DNA from: Lachnospiraceae bacterium
GTDB lineage: Bacteria; Bacillota; Clostridia; Lachnospirales; Lachnospiraceae
NCBI GenBank assembly: GCA_029054245.1
Contig: JAIDFQ010000074.1
Location: 1-64,000 of the forward strand
Reading direction: 5' to 3'
DNA: 64,000 nt
In this document: piece by piece, positions 1 to 9,160 of the stretch
Numbering within the stretch: the first letter of the stretch is position 1
How the letters are laid out: every line of letters starts with the position of its first letter
Notes under the pieces: model-generated
What the model was told of the DNA's origin: nothing
The model's database searches: none
Seen by the model: only the letters and a program-made list of their open reading frames with translations
Translations under genes and position numbers: made by a program

Positions 1-3000
1 CCCACGCTGTCGTAGGTATATTCTGCGCTTCTTGTAAGCGCCGTAGAACTGCCTTCCCTTAAGGATGCAGTGATGCGTCCCATGTTGTCGTAGGAAAGGG
101 TCTCCTGCATAACGGTCCCGTCTTCCATCTGGTACCTTGCGCTCACAGGCAGTCCGCAGGCATTGTAGCCGTATGCGGCAGTGCTGCCGGGCTGGGTCAG
201 GGAAAGGAGCTGTCCTGCCGGGTCATATGCATACCGGGCGGTCTCTTCTTCTCCCTCTGTCACCGTAGTGAGGCGACGATTCCTGTCATAGCCATAATGG
301 ACCGTGCTGCCATCGGGATAGGTGATGCTGGTAAGGCTGCCTGTGGCATCATAACCGTAAGAAGCGCTTCTGCCCTCCGGATCTGTCACCTTTACCGGTC
401 TTCCCAGCTGGTCATGCTCCACCGTGGCGGTGCCGTTCCAGTCGGTAAGCTCCACCAGCTCGCCCCGCTTGTTGTAGCGGAAAAGAGCTTCCTTCCCATC
501 GCTGTAGCCCATATATACGGGTCTGTTATTCAGGTCATAGCGGACAGTGGTCACTCCGGCTTCCTCATCCGTAATGGTGACGATGTTGCCGTTGCCGTCA
601 TAGGTGTATGCCTTTTCGTCCAGAAGCGGGTTGATCTCCCTGATTCTCCTGCCCTTTAAGTCATACTGGTAAACGGTCACTGCCTTCTGCTCCCCTGAAT
701 CGGACAGATACTCCTTGATCTGGTTGTTCATGGCATCATACTCGAAGTTTGTAACATTGCCGAGGGCATCCGTGATCTGCGTCAGGTTGCCGCAGGCATC
801 ATAAGCATAGCTGGTAACGCCGCCCTCCGGGTTTGTAACGGATGCAATCCGACCTGTAGGTGTATAGGCGAAAGTAAGCTTATCTCCCATGGCGTTAGTG
901 ACGGAAACTGCCTGTCCCAGGGCATTATATTCATAAGAGGTCATATTGCCCACAGGATCTGTTTCTGTCAGCACCTGTCCTGCCCCATCGTAAGTGTAAA
1001 CTGTCGCGCCGCCCTCCGGGTCTTTGATACTGAGCAGGTTCCCGGCAGGAGAATAGCTGTATTCTGTTACATTGCCGTTTGCATCGGTCTGACTTAAGAT
1101 TCTGCCTAAAGCATCGTAGGTAAAGCTCATGCTGTTCCCTAAGGCATCAGACATCTGGATCATCCTGCCAACAGCATCATACTGGTAGCTTGTTTCCGCC
1201 CCTTCCGGGTCTGTCACCTTTGCTATCTTCCCTGTATTGGTGTAGCTGTAGGTCAGCTTGTCGTTCTCCTCATTGATCACATGAATCAACTGATGAAGTG
1301 CATTGTAGGTATAGACCCATCTGCTGCCGTTTGCATCGGTATATGAGATTCTGTTCCCGGCTGCGTCATAGGTGTATGTGCACTGGTTCCCTTCCTCATC
1401 TGTGGCTGAAATCAGACGGTTTAGACTGTCGTAGAGATAGACTGCCTCTCCTCCTAAAGGATTCACCCGTCCGGTCAGATTTCCGTTGCCATCATAAGAA
1501 AATGATGTCGTTCCGCCGTTGGCATCGGTGACGGAAAGGAGTTGTCCCTTGTCGTCATAAACATAATTTGTCTCCTGTCCCAGCGGATCTGTGATCTTGA
1601 TCAGCTGACCATTGGCATTGTAATCATATTCTGTTACGTTACCCTCCGCATCGGTGACCTTGGTGCAGTTGCCGTTCTTGTCGTAGGCGTAAGCAGTCGT
1701 TCCGCCGTCCGGCGCTGTTTTCTCAGTTAAGCGTCCCATCTCATCGTAACAGTAAGTAGTCTGGTTTCCCTCTTCGTCTGTAGATACCATGAGGTGGTCA
1801 TCCCCGTCATACTGTGCTGTTTTCGTATGATTCTCGGCATCCAGCACAGAAACGATTCTTCCCAGCTTATCATAGGTAAAGGAGGTTGTGCCAGCCTCAT
1901 TTTGGATCGTAAGCAGCCTGTTTTCTTTATCATAAGTGTATGTTGTGACTGCGCCCTCTTCGTCCATCTTGGTCAGAAGATTGCCCATCTGGTCGTAAGT
2001 GTAGCTTACGCTCTGCTTCATTGCATTCATCACACTGATGATGCGCCCTGCCGGATCGTAAGCGTACGCCGTCTGGTGTTCCATGGGATCTGTAACGGTC
2101 TTCACCTGTCCCATAGTGTCATAGGTGTATCTCACGGAGCCATCCTGGGCATCCCTTATTTCCGTCAGCTGATTTGCCGCATCAAAGAAATAGCGGGTGG
2201 TATTTCCATTCTGGTCGGTACAGGATACCCTGTTTCCCATAGCGTCATACTCATAGTGAACGCTGTATCCCAAGGGGTCAGTCACAGTGATTAGATTTCC
2301 TTTCTGATCGTAGGCAAACTGATATTCTTTTCCCATAAAGTCCGTGGCAAGCAGGATCTGCCCCATCTCATTGTATTCCAGACGCTGCTTGTTCCCCATC
2401 TTGTCTGTCACGCCGGTGCGGCTTCCATTGCCGTCATACGTAAACAAAAGGGTTCCTTCCTCATCCACAATACCAGTCAGATCGCCGGCTGCAGAATATT
2501 GATAAGAAGTGGTCCTGCCGGCAGGGGTGGTGTAAGAGGTCATCCTTCCAAGGTGGTCATGGGTATAACCATAGCTGTTGCCCTCCGGATCCTGCGCGCT
2601 TTGTAAATGATTCTCCTCATCATAAACGTAGCTCCACACGTTGCCTTCTTTATCCGTATAAGATGTCAGGTTGTCGTTCTCATCATAAACATAGGAGCAT
2701 ACATTTCCCCGTTCATCCTGGGCCAAGATCAGATTGTTTCTCTCATCATAGCCATAGATGCTCTCTGTTCCATCCCGGTTTACCACCTTTACAGGATAAT
2801 TGCTGCTGTTGTAGGAAAGTTCTTCCCTTGTCCCGTCAGGATAGATCACGCAGTTCATCCGTCCGCATTCGTCATAAAGCATCTGGGTGGTACGGTTTAG
2901 GGCATCCACCTGTACGGTCAGCTGTCCTTTTTCATTGTAATTTTTCTCAATGCCGCTTTCCCCGTATTCTACCCGGGTAACCTGCAGATTCGTATTATAA

Positions 3001-6000
3001 TGATATTTTGTCTCATTTCCCAATTCATCTGTAAAGATGGTCACTCCCTCATCCGTGTCATAGGCGGCAGTGCTTTCTCCCCTTCCGGCAACGCTCTGGG
3101 CAATGACTCTGCCCCATTGGTCATATTGATTTGTCAAGTAAGGCTCCCCGGAGAAATCCTCAACCTCCAGCAGTCTATGCTTGTCATCATAGGCAAAATG
3201 CATCCTGTTTCCGGCTGGATCAGACAATGCTGTCAGATGATTTGCCTCATAGGTGAAACCGATTTTGTTACCCAGTGCATCTGACACGCCAGTGATATGT
3301 CCATTCTGATAAGTCAACGTAAACATCCTGCCATGTCTGCCCTCTATACAGACGTTCTGTCCCTTTTCATCCGCCGTAAATAAAAAGGCTGCTGATCCGC
3401 CGTCCATGATGCTGCCAAGGCGCAGGTTTTCATCAAACACATATGCCGCACCGTCAGCCGCTGTGATGACATAGGAACCATCCTCTTTCTTTGCAAAGGT
3501 ATAACTCTCCTGCATTTCTTCCGCCTGCTGATAGCCGTCATTAACCTCGTCTATCCTGAAAGGAATCACCACGTCATAAGGGGTGCTGAAATAAAAGTAT
3601 TCCTCATCCTTGTACAAAAGATAATTGAAGGAGTGGGTCCATCCTTTTCCAAGCATTGTTACCGCTTCATCCCGCTGGGAATCATACATGATGGTAAAGT
3701 GCAGGTTATCCCTTCCGTAATCCCTAAGAAGCGTATAGCTCCACAAGAAAGCGCCTGTCACAGCGTTTACAGGATCCAGTCCTGTATGGGAAACCCTTCC
3801 GTCAGGATAGGTTTTGGGCAGGACTGTGCCCGCAAGCCCGCTCCATTTGCTGATTTGGGTTTTGATACTCTGAAGAGGACTGTAGGCGCTGGGACCAGCT
3901 GCGTTATTGGCTCTGACACAGTAAGTATGTTCTGTATTCGGTTTTAAACCGTAAAATACTTGAGACATGCGGCGGACGCCTCGCGCAGCATCCCCTGCAG
4001 CAGCGCGCATCTGCATGCTTTGAGGTACGCTTGCCGATACGGATGTATCTACACCGTCAAACTGTACATCATAGCTGAGCGCTTTATCCATCACATCCCA
4101 GCTCACCGTCACCGTATTTAACGTGGATGTGGCGCTGACGCCTGTGGGCGCTTCTAAAAATGTGGTGACAGTCTGAATTGCACTGTATGCGCTGACACCT
4201 CCCGCATTTCTCGCCCGTACGGAATAGGAGTACTCTGTTCCAGGTTCAAGCTCTGTAATCGTTTTTGTAAAACCTACTATGCTATAAACGGTATTTCCCA
4301 AGCGCACTTCATAACTGGATGCACCACCAGAATAGCCCCAGTTTACCGTAACGGAATTCGTCGTAGCCACTGCGCTCACATGTGTAGGTGTCGGCGGCGG
4401 AGCGATAAGCGTTTTTACATTTAGAACCGCAGTATATGCGCTTACTCCTCCGGAATTTCTCGCACGGACTTTACAGCTATAGGTTGAAGTTTGCCGTAAC
4501 CCCGTTATTGTTTTAGATGTTCCTGTTACGCTGTAAGTATTGTCCCCAACTTGAACATCATAGCTGGCTGCCCCTGTCACTTTATCCCACGAAAGTGTAA
4601 ATGAATTTGATGTAATTGAATTGGCTCTCAAATTGGTTGGCATGGCAGGCGCTATTTCCTTGGTCTTGATTGTCTGTCGAGCAGAATAAGGACCTGTTCC
4701 TCCGGCATTTTTTGCACGGACTTGATAACTATAACTGGTATTTGCCTCCAATTTAGGTATTACTATGCTTGTCGCTGTTGTCGTATAAGTCGTATTATGA
4801 AATAATACTTCATAACTGTTCGCTCCCGATACCGCATCCCATAGAACAGTTGCCGCGCTTGCTGTTGCACTTGCCCTCACATTTACGGGCGTCCCCGGCG
4901 CAGCGGGCAGCGTCATAATTGCCTGCTGTGTAGAGTAAGAACTGGATCCTCCGCTGCAGTTTGCTTTCACCGCATAAGTGTGTCTTGTGTTGGGTGTCAG
5001 ATTTGAAATAGTGACAGAAGTTCCATAAATGGTTCTCTCTGTTCCGTCAAACAGCACGGTATAGTTATTCGCACCGCTTACCGTATCCCATTTTACCGTA
5101 ACCGTGGTCTGCTGCGCTGTCGCAGTTACATTAGTCGGCGCTGCCGGCAGTGTCCTTATGGTCTTTAAGGCGGAGTAAGCGCCTGCTCCTCCTGTATTTT
5201 TTGCACGCACCTGATATGTATAATCTGTATTGGACGTCAGGCTGTTGATGGTAAGGGAGGTTCCTGTCGTCTGATAAGCCTTGTTTCCGCACATGACATC
5301 ATAACCGGTAGCTCCCGATACCGCGCTCCAGCTGATCTTCACAGAATTGACGGTTGCGCTTGCCGTAACATTTGCAGGCACAGCCGGTGCGCCGGGAAGG
5401 GTTTTAACCGTCCGTTCTGTGCTGTAGAAGCTGGCTGCTGTTCCATACCTTGAACATACAGAGTATGTATAATTGGTACTGGATTTCAGACCGGTAATGG
5501 TAATCGTTGTCCCCTTTACATTTCGGACAGCGCCGTCAAACTTCACATCATAGCTGGTGGCTCCGCTCACTGCATCCCAGCTGACGGTAACAGAATCCCG
5601 TAAGGCAACTGCCGTTATATTTTCCGGTGTCTTCGCCTGTGTCCTCACGTTCTGAACATCCGTGTATGCACTGGTTCCTCCTGCATTCTTTGCACGCACC
5701 TTGCAGGCATAGCTTGTAAAGGAGGTAAGTCCGGTAATAGTCGCCGATGTACCTTTCACCTCGTGCACCGTACTTCCAACCATCACCTCATAGCTGGTAG
5801 CTCCGTACGCGGCAGTCCAACTTAATGTGATTGACTCAGCCGCAGCGCTTATTTTTACATTCAACGGCATCCCCGGCGCATTGGGCAGTGTGGATGCTGT
5901 CCCTGCACTGCTGTAGGAACTGGATCCGTCCGCATTGTTTGCACGGACCTGATAGGAATAATTGGTACCTGGATTCAGCCCAGTGACCGTCTTGGATGTT

Positions 6001-7157
6001 CCTGTTACCCTATAGGTCGCGCCATTAAACAGAAGGTCATAGGAAGTGGCGCCGGGCACTGCATCCCATCCAACTGTCACAGAATTTTTCGTACTTGACT
6101 GTGTGATCGGGTTGGGCACTTTAGGCGCCGTCTTGACCGTCTTTGCACTGCCGTAGGAACCGGAACCGTTGGCATTGTTCGCACGGACCTGATAGGTGTG
6201 GCTGGTATTAGGAGAAAGACCGCTTACCTTTAAGGAATTGGTGGTCACACGGTAAGTCTTGCCATCAAATAACACATCATAACTGGTGGCTCCGCTTACT
6301 GCCGGCCAGCTCACCGTCACAGAATTTTCATTCGTACTTGCGCTGACACTTGCAGGCGCTTTTGGCGCTGTCCTTACCGTCTGCGCCGGTCCGTACGCAC
6401 TGGCACCGTCCGCATTTTTGGAACGGACCTGATAAGAATAAGCGGTGTTAGCCGCAAGACCGGTAAAAGTTCTAGAAGTCTTTGTCTCAGCATATGTCGT
6501 GCCATTAAATAGCACATCATATCCGGTAGCTCCGCTCACCGCCGGCCAGCTCACCGTGACAGAATTATCCGTGGAAGTGTGCGTGACGTTTGTGGGAACC
6601 GACGGTGTCTGGGGCAGTGTCGTGATGGTTCTTGTACTGCTGTAGGATCCTGTCTTATTTACATTCTTTGCTCTCACAGCATAAGTATGGCTCGTCTTCG
6701 GCTTAAGCCCGGTAATCGTCTTACTGATTCTCTGAAGAGAGCTTGTTATACTGTAGACAACATTGTCAAACAAAATATCATAACTGCTCGCCCGCGCAAC
6801 TTTATCAAAGCTGACCACAACGGACGTAGCGGATGCCGTTGCACTTATATTTGCCGGAACCGCCAACGGAATGTGGTCATAAAAATCGGAAAGAATCAAC
6901 ACTTCCGCTCCATCTGATGTGATGCTTGCCCCCGACGACGTATAAGCCACTACCACAACCTTATACTTCTCATTCGCCTTAAGATCTGGCTGACTGGTAT
7001 AGGTCGTGGTCGTCAGATTGGTCTCATTATAAATAGTGTGATCCTGCCCCGGAATACGCATATACGCATGATACCGCGCAGCATTGGAAATGCGGGACCA
7101 GTTGGCTGTGATCGAGCCATTGCTGTTTAGGGTTAATTTTAAATTCAATTGTTCCAT
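1..7157 (-). CDS. Giant FnIII-array RHS/YD-repeat protein (C-terminus outside window)
   Basis: One uninterrupted frame runs from an ATG at 7157 (preceded by GGAG, 7-base gap) off the left edge, giving at least 2385 residues. Residues 1 to about 1085 form roughly 13 tandem fibronectin type III domains of about 80-90 residues, each with SWxxVSGATSYDV-like and YxVRAKNxxGxSxYS-like strands. Around residue 1110 the RHS entry motif GLDPVNAVTGAF appears. From about 1270 onward there are dozens of about 21-residue YD repeats (for example GNLTSYTD, YDxxGR). The family forms a hollow shell that often encapsulates a C-terminal toxin or adhesive tip, but that end is not visible here. No signal peptide or N-terminal membrane segment is seen. 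The last FnIII domain carries an Ala/Arg-rich insertion near residues 1040-1066. The rSAM operon upstream ends in its own terminator, so this gene probably has its own promoter. Family confident; role inferred. Confidence 0.93.
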   Translation of the reverse strand, partial: MEQLNLKLTLNSNGSITANWSRISNAARYHAYMRIPGQDHTIYNETNLTTTTYTSQPDLKANEKYKVVVVAYTSSGASITSDGAEVLILSDFYDHIPLAVPANISATASATSVVVSFDKVARASSYDILFDNVVYSITSSLQRISKTITGLKPKTSHTYAVRAKNVNKTGSYSSTRTITTLPQTPSVPTNVTHTSTDNSVTVSWPAVSGATGYDVLFNGTTYAETKTSRTFTGLAANTAYSYQVRSKNADGASAYGPAQTVRTAPKAPASVSASTNENSVTVSWPAVSGATSYDVLFDGKTYRVTTNSLKVSGLSPNTSHTYQVRANNANGSGSYGSAKTVKTAPKVPNPITQSSTKNSVTVGWDAVPGATSYDLLFNGATYRVTGTSKTVTGLNPGTNYSYQVRANNADGSSSYSSAGTASTLPNAPGMPLNVKISAAAESITLSWTAAYGATSYEVMVGSTVHEVKGTSATITGLTSFTSYACKVRAKNAGGTSAYTDVQNVRTQAKTPENITAVALRDSVTVSWDAVSGATSYDVKFDGAVRNVKGTTITITGLKSSTNYTYSVCSRYGTAASFYSTERTVKTLPGAPAVPANVTASATVNSVKISWSAVSGATGYDVMCGNKAYQTTGTSLTINSLTSNTDYTYQVRAKNTGGAGAYSALKTIRTLPAAPTNVTATAQQTTVTVKWDTVSGANNYTVLFDGTERTIYGTSVTISNLTPNTRHTYAVKANCSGGSSSYSTQQAIMTLPAAPGTPVNVRASATASAATVLWDAVSGANSYEVLFHNTTYTTTATSIVIPKLEANTSYSYQVRAKNAGGTGPYSARQTIKTKEIAPAMPTNLRANSITSNSFTLSWDKVTGAASYDVQVGDNTYSVTGTSKTITGLRQTSTYSCKVRARNSGGVSAYTAVLNVKTLIAPPPTPTHVSAVATTNSVTVNWGYSGGASSYEVRLGNTVYSIVGFTKTITELEPGTEYSYSVRARNAGGVSAYSAIQTVTTFLEAPTGVSATSTLNTVTVSWDVMDKALSYDVQFDGVDTSVSASVPQSMQMRAAAGDAARGVRRMSQVFYGLKPNTEHTYCVRANNAAGPSAYSPLQSIKTQISKWSGLAGTVLPKTYPDGRVSHTGLDPVNAVTGAFLWSYTLLRDYGRDNLHFTIMYDSQRDEAVTMLGKGWTHSFNYLLYKDEEYFYFSTPYDVVIPFRIDEVNDGYQQAEEMQESYTFAKKEDGSYVITAADGAAYVFDENLRLGSIMDGGSAAFLFTADEKGQNVCIEGRHGRMFTLTYQNGHITGVSDALGNKIGFTYEANHLTALSDPAGNRMHFAYDDKHRLLEVEDFSGEPYLTNQYDQWGRVIAQSVAGRGESTAAYDTDEGVTIFTDELGNETKYHYNTNLQVTRVEYGESGIEKNYNEKGQLTVQVDALNRTTQMLYDECGRMNCVIYPDGTREELSYNSSNYPVKVVNRDGTESIYGYDERNNLILAQDERGNVCSYVYDENDNLTSYTDKEGNVWSYVYDEENHLQSAQDPEGNSYGYTHDHLGRMTSYTTPAGRTTSYQYSAAGDLTGIVDEEGTLLFTYDGNGSRTGVTDKMGNKQRLEYNEMGQILLATDFMGKEYQFAYDQKGNLITVTDPLGYSVHYEYDAMGNRVSCTDQNGNTTRYFFDAANQLTEIRDAQDGSVRYTYDTMGQVKTVTDPMEHQTAYAYDPAGRIISVMNAMKQSVSYTYDQMGNLLTKMDEEGAVTTYTYDKENRLLTIQNEAGTTSFTYDKLGRIVSVLDAENHTKTAQYDGDDHLMVSTDEEGNQTTYCYDEMGRLTEKTAPDGGTTAYAYDKNGNCTKVTDAEGNVTEYDYNANGQLIKITDPLGQETNYVYDDKGQLLSVTDANGGTTSFSYDGNGNLTGRVNPLGGEAVYLYDSLNRLISATDEEGNQCTYTYDAAGNRISYTDANGSRWVYTYNALHQLIHVINEENDKLTYSYTNTGKIAKVTDPEGAETSYQYDAVGRMIQMSDALGNSMSFTYDALGRILSQTDANGNVTEYSYSPAGNLLSIKDPEGGATVYTYDGAGQVLTETDPVGNMTSYEYNALGQAVSVTNAMGDKLTFAYTPTGRIASVTNPEGGVTSYAYDACGNLTQITDALGNVTNFEYDAMNNQIKEYLSDSGEQKAVTVYQYDLKGRRIREINPLLDEKAYTYDGNGNIVTITDEEAGVTTVRYDLNNRPVYMGYSDGKEALFRYNKRGELVELTDWNGTATVEHDQLGRPVKVTDPEGRSASYGYDATGSLTSITYPDGSTVHYGYDRNRRLTTVTEGEEETARYAYDPAGQLLSLTQPGSTAAYGYNACGLPVSARYQMEDGTVMQETLSYDNMGRITASLREGSSTALTRSAEYTYDSV

Positions 7158-7264
7158 ATTTTTTCTCCTTTTTCTTTTTTAGCCGGCTATCTAATAAAAA
7201 GGAAAAAAATTTTGAAATGTAAACATATAGGTTTAAAAATCTTTGTTGGCGGGGCTGCCCCTCT

Positions 7265-7588
7265 GTCTTGCTGTGGGTACTGGATTTGCCATCGGCACTT
7301 AGGCACCGCCCTGCGGACACGTCCCTATTTAACCTTTCCAGTCTCGTCTTCAAATCGGATTTCACTAACAGAATTGACTATAGGTATTTCAAGACGGACG
7401 GGGCGCAGCCAAGCGGCATCCGTGCCGCACGGCTGCTAATCCGGCATCCATGCCGGATTCCCCTGGTATCGACCAATTCTGTAAGTGAAATTACCGATTT
7501 TTCGCCAGAGCCTGGAAAGGTTAAATAGGGACGTGTCCGCAGGGCGGTGCCTAAGTGCCGATGGCAAATCCAGTACCCACAGCAAGAC
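7265..7588. repeat. Palindromic element, copy A: conserved core with 77-bp perfect inverted arms
   Basis: The arms at 7265-7341 and 7512-7588 are exact reverse complements over 77 bp. They enclose a core at 7342-7511 that is nearly the same as the core of the copy at 19993-20341, read in the opposite orientation. The core ends are imperfect inverted repeats, ATCGGATTTCACTAACAG against the complement of CTGTAAGTGAAATTACCGAT. Inside are nested hairpins (GCAGCC...GGCTGC at about 7405-7436, and AATCCGGCAT...ATGCCGGATT at about 7438-7459). The arms have no obvious counterpart in the other copy. No convincing gene is encoded; short open frames across it are a by-product of the palindrome. It lies between the rSAM terminator and the RHS gene. 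The remaining stretch 7158-7264 is AT-rich and holds only the RHS ribosome binding site and weak promoter-like sequence. Confidence 0.9.
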
Positions 7589-7664
7589 GAAACACTTTCT
7601 CCATACAACAAATAATGTAACAGTTTAGATGTCATGTCGCTCCTGCTGCACTTGAAATGTTACG

Positions 7665-7702
7665 CAAAAATATCCCCAGCCGCCGAATCAAGCCAGGGAT
7701 AT
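7665..7702 (-). terminator. Rho-independent terminator of the precursor-rSAM operon
   Basis: On the minus strand ATATCCC pairs with GGGATAT (7696-7702 with 7670-7676) around a GC-rich loop, followed by a run of T. It lies 16 bases past the rSAM stop codon and separates that operon from the element and the RHS gene. Confidence 0.75.
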
Positions 7703-7717
7703 CTTTCATGTTTTTAT

Positions 7718-9148
7718 TTATCTGCTTTCATTTGCCAGCATGAATCGTAAATCTTGTATCAAATCCTGATCTCTTCCTCCAGTCAATTCTACTGCCTGCC
7801 GCATTTTTTTGAGACCTTCTCCTTTCTGTCCCATTTGGAAAAGCGCCATTGCATAGCCCCCAAGGGCATAGGAATCTTTCTCATTTGTTTTAAGCACTTT
7901 TTCATTTGCCTCAAGGCAGGAATCATAATTGCCGCACATAAATTCACAGTAGCCTTTTTCCTTTAGCGCGTCTGCATTTTCTGGGTCGAGCTGCAGCACT
8001 TGTCCAAGTGCAAATGCCGCCTCCTGATAATCGCCCTGCCGCATTAAGGCGTCTGCCAGCTTAAATAAAGATTCTGCATCCTTACATACAGCATACTTAT
8101 CCTCCATCTGCTTGAAAGACAGGTGATAGGCACAATACTGGTTTTCGGAATAAATATCGCCGTTCATGGTCAGCCTGGTGTTGGGACATCCGCCCAAGCA
8201 TTTGCTGCCATAAACACAGTTTCTGCAGGCGCCATTTAATTTGTCCTTGGTCATTTTTCTGCGCCAGAGGAAATTGTTTTCATCTTCCCAGATTTCCCGC
8301 AACGTGTGCTGCCTGATATTGCCTTCAATAAACTCCTTGGAGCGGATGGAGGTGCATCCCAGAATATCGCCATTTTGCAGAATGCCAAATCCCCGGGTAC
8401 CTGCATTACAGCCATCCCAAGAGGCGATTAGATTCGTCTGGTAAGCAATCTTCTTGATTTCTATTTCCTTTTTGGTATAGTAACCAATACAATCAGCCAA
8501 ATAGATTGCAATTCGTCCCTCTTTTGCTGTGTCATAGGCAAAATCAATGATATCCCTAATCTGTGTTGGCTCCAGCACCCAGTCGGGGCGTTCCTTAAGG
8601 CTTCCCATGGGAAGACCCAGCTGGATCTGCCAGCTCTTAACTCCCATCTTAATCAGCTCTTCTTTCAGTTCATTCAGGATATTGATGTTCTGTTTGGTGA
8701 TAGTGGTAACTGCCCCCGTATAAATGCCTAGCTTCTCCATGGCTAAAAAGGCGTTTTTGGCATGTTCAAAAGCTCCTTCTTTTCTGATACTGTCATGAAT
8801 CTCAGGCGTGCCGTCAATGCTGATAGCGACAGTAGAAATTCCACTTTCCTTTAACTTCTGTGCAGTTTCTCCGCCAAGTAGCCAGCCGTTTGTAATGATA
8901 TTTACGGCTACCCCTGATGACGAAAGGCGTTCCACCAGCATCGGAACATCTTTCCTCGTAAGCGGCTCCCCTCCTGAAATCGTGATCCAGTTCAATCCCA
9001 ATTCCGCTATCTGGTCGCAAAGGTTCAATGCTTCCTCTGTACTAAGCTCATCCAAAAGCGCCTCTGCGCAGGAAGAGCCGCAATGACCGCACCGCATATT
9101 ACATCCCATCGTCACTTCCCATACGCAGGTAATCGGTTTGTACTTCAT
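7718..9148 (-). CDS. Radical SAM/SPASM peptide-modifying enzyme with C-terminal TPR
   Basis: 476 residues. The radical SAM cluster motif CNMRCGHC (Cys16, Cys20, Cys23) is near the N-terminus, followed by ISGGEPLTRKD. The middle carries a SPASM-type Cys set (CNAGTRGFGILQNGDILGC, then CRNCVYGSKCLGGCPN and a later Cys) that should bind auxiliary Fe-S clusters, as in PqqE- and anSME-like maturases. Residues about 350-470 are TPR-like helices (GDYQEAAFALGQVLQLDPEN). The start has TAAGGAGG overlapping the stop of the upstream gene, 12 bases away, so the two are translationally coupled. The family usually modifies ribosomal peptides or proteins by carbon-radical chemistry. The upstream repeat protein is the obvious substrate, which is inference. 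The TPR tail could bind it. Confidence 0.9.
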   Translation of the reverse strand: MKYKPITCVWEVTMGCNMRCGHCGSSCAEALLDELSTEEALNLCDQIAELGLNWITISGGEPLTRKDVPMLVERLSSSGVAVNIITNGWLLGGETAQKLKESGISTVAISIDGTPEIHDSIRKEGAFEHAKNAFLAMEKLGIYTGAVTTITKQNINILNELKEELIKMGVKSWQIQLGLPMGSLKERPDWVLEPTQIRDIIDFAYDTAKEGRIAIYLADCIGYYTKKEIEIKKIAYQTNLIASWDGCNAGTRGFGILQNGDILGCTSIRSKEFIEGNIRQHTLREIWEDENNFLWRRKMTKDKLNGACRNCVYGSKCLGGCPNTRLTMNGDIYSENQYCAYHLSFKQMEDKYAVCKDAESLFKLADALMRQGDYQEAAFALGQVLQLDPENADALKEKGYCEFMCGNYDSCLEANEKVLKTNEKDSYALGGYAMALFQMGQKGEGLKKMRQAVELTGGRDQDLIQDLRFMLANESR

Positions 9149-9160
9149 ATTGCTTCCTCC

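Noticed and set aside
1-3300. Periodic about 63-bp similarity that could suggest a CRISPR or satellite array
   Set aside because: The periodicity is in frame and encodes degenerate 21-residue YD repeats; there are no identical repeats with unique spacers.
297-3947. Several plus-strand open frames of 60-170 codons opposite the RHS gene
   Set aside because: They are antisense by-products of the YD repeats, have no ribosome sites or recognisable domains, and repeat the same nonsense pattern.
7149-7635. Open frames of 85-112 codons across the palindromic element
   Set aside because: The same sequence is read on both strands because of the inverted arms; no start context and no similarity to any family.
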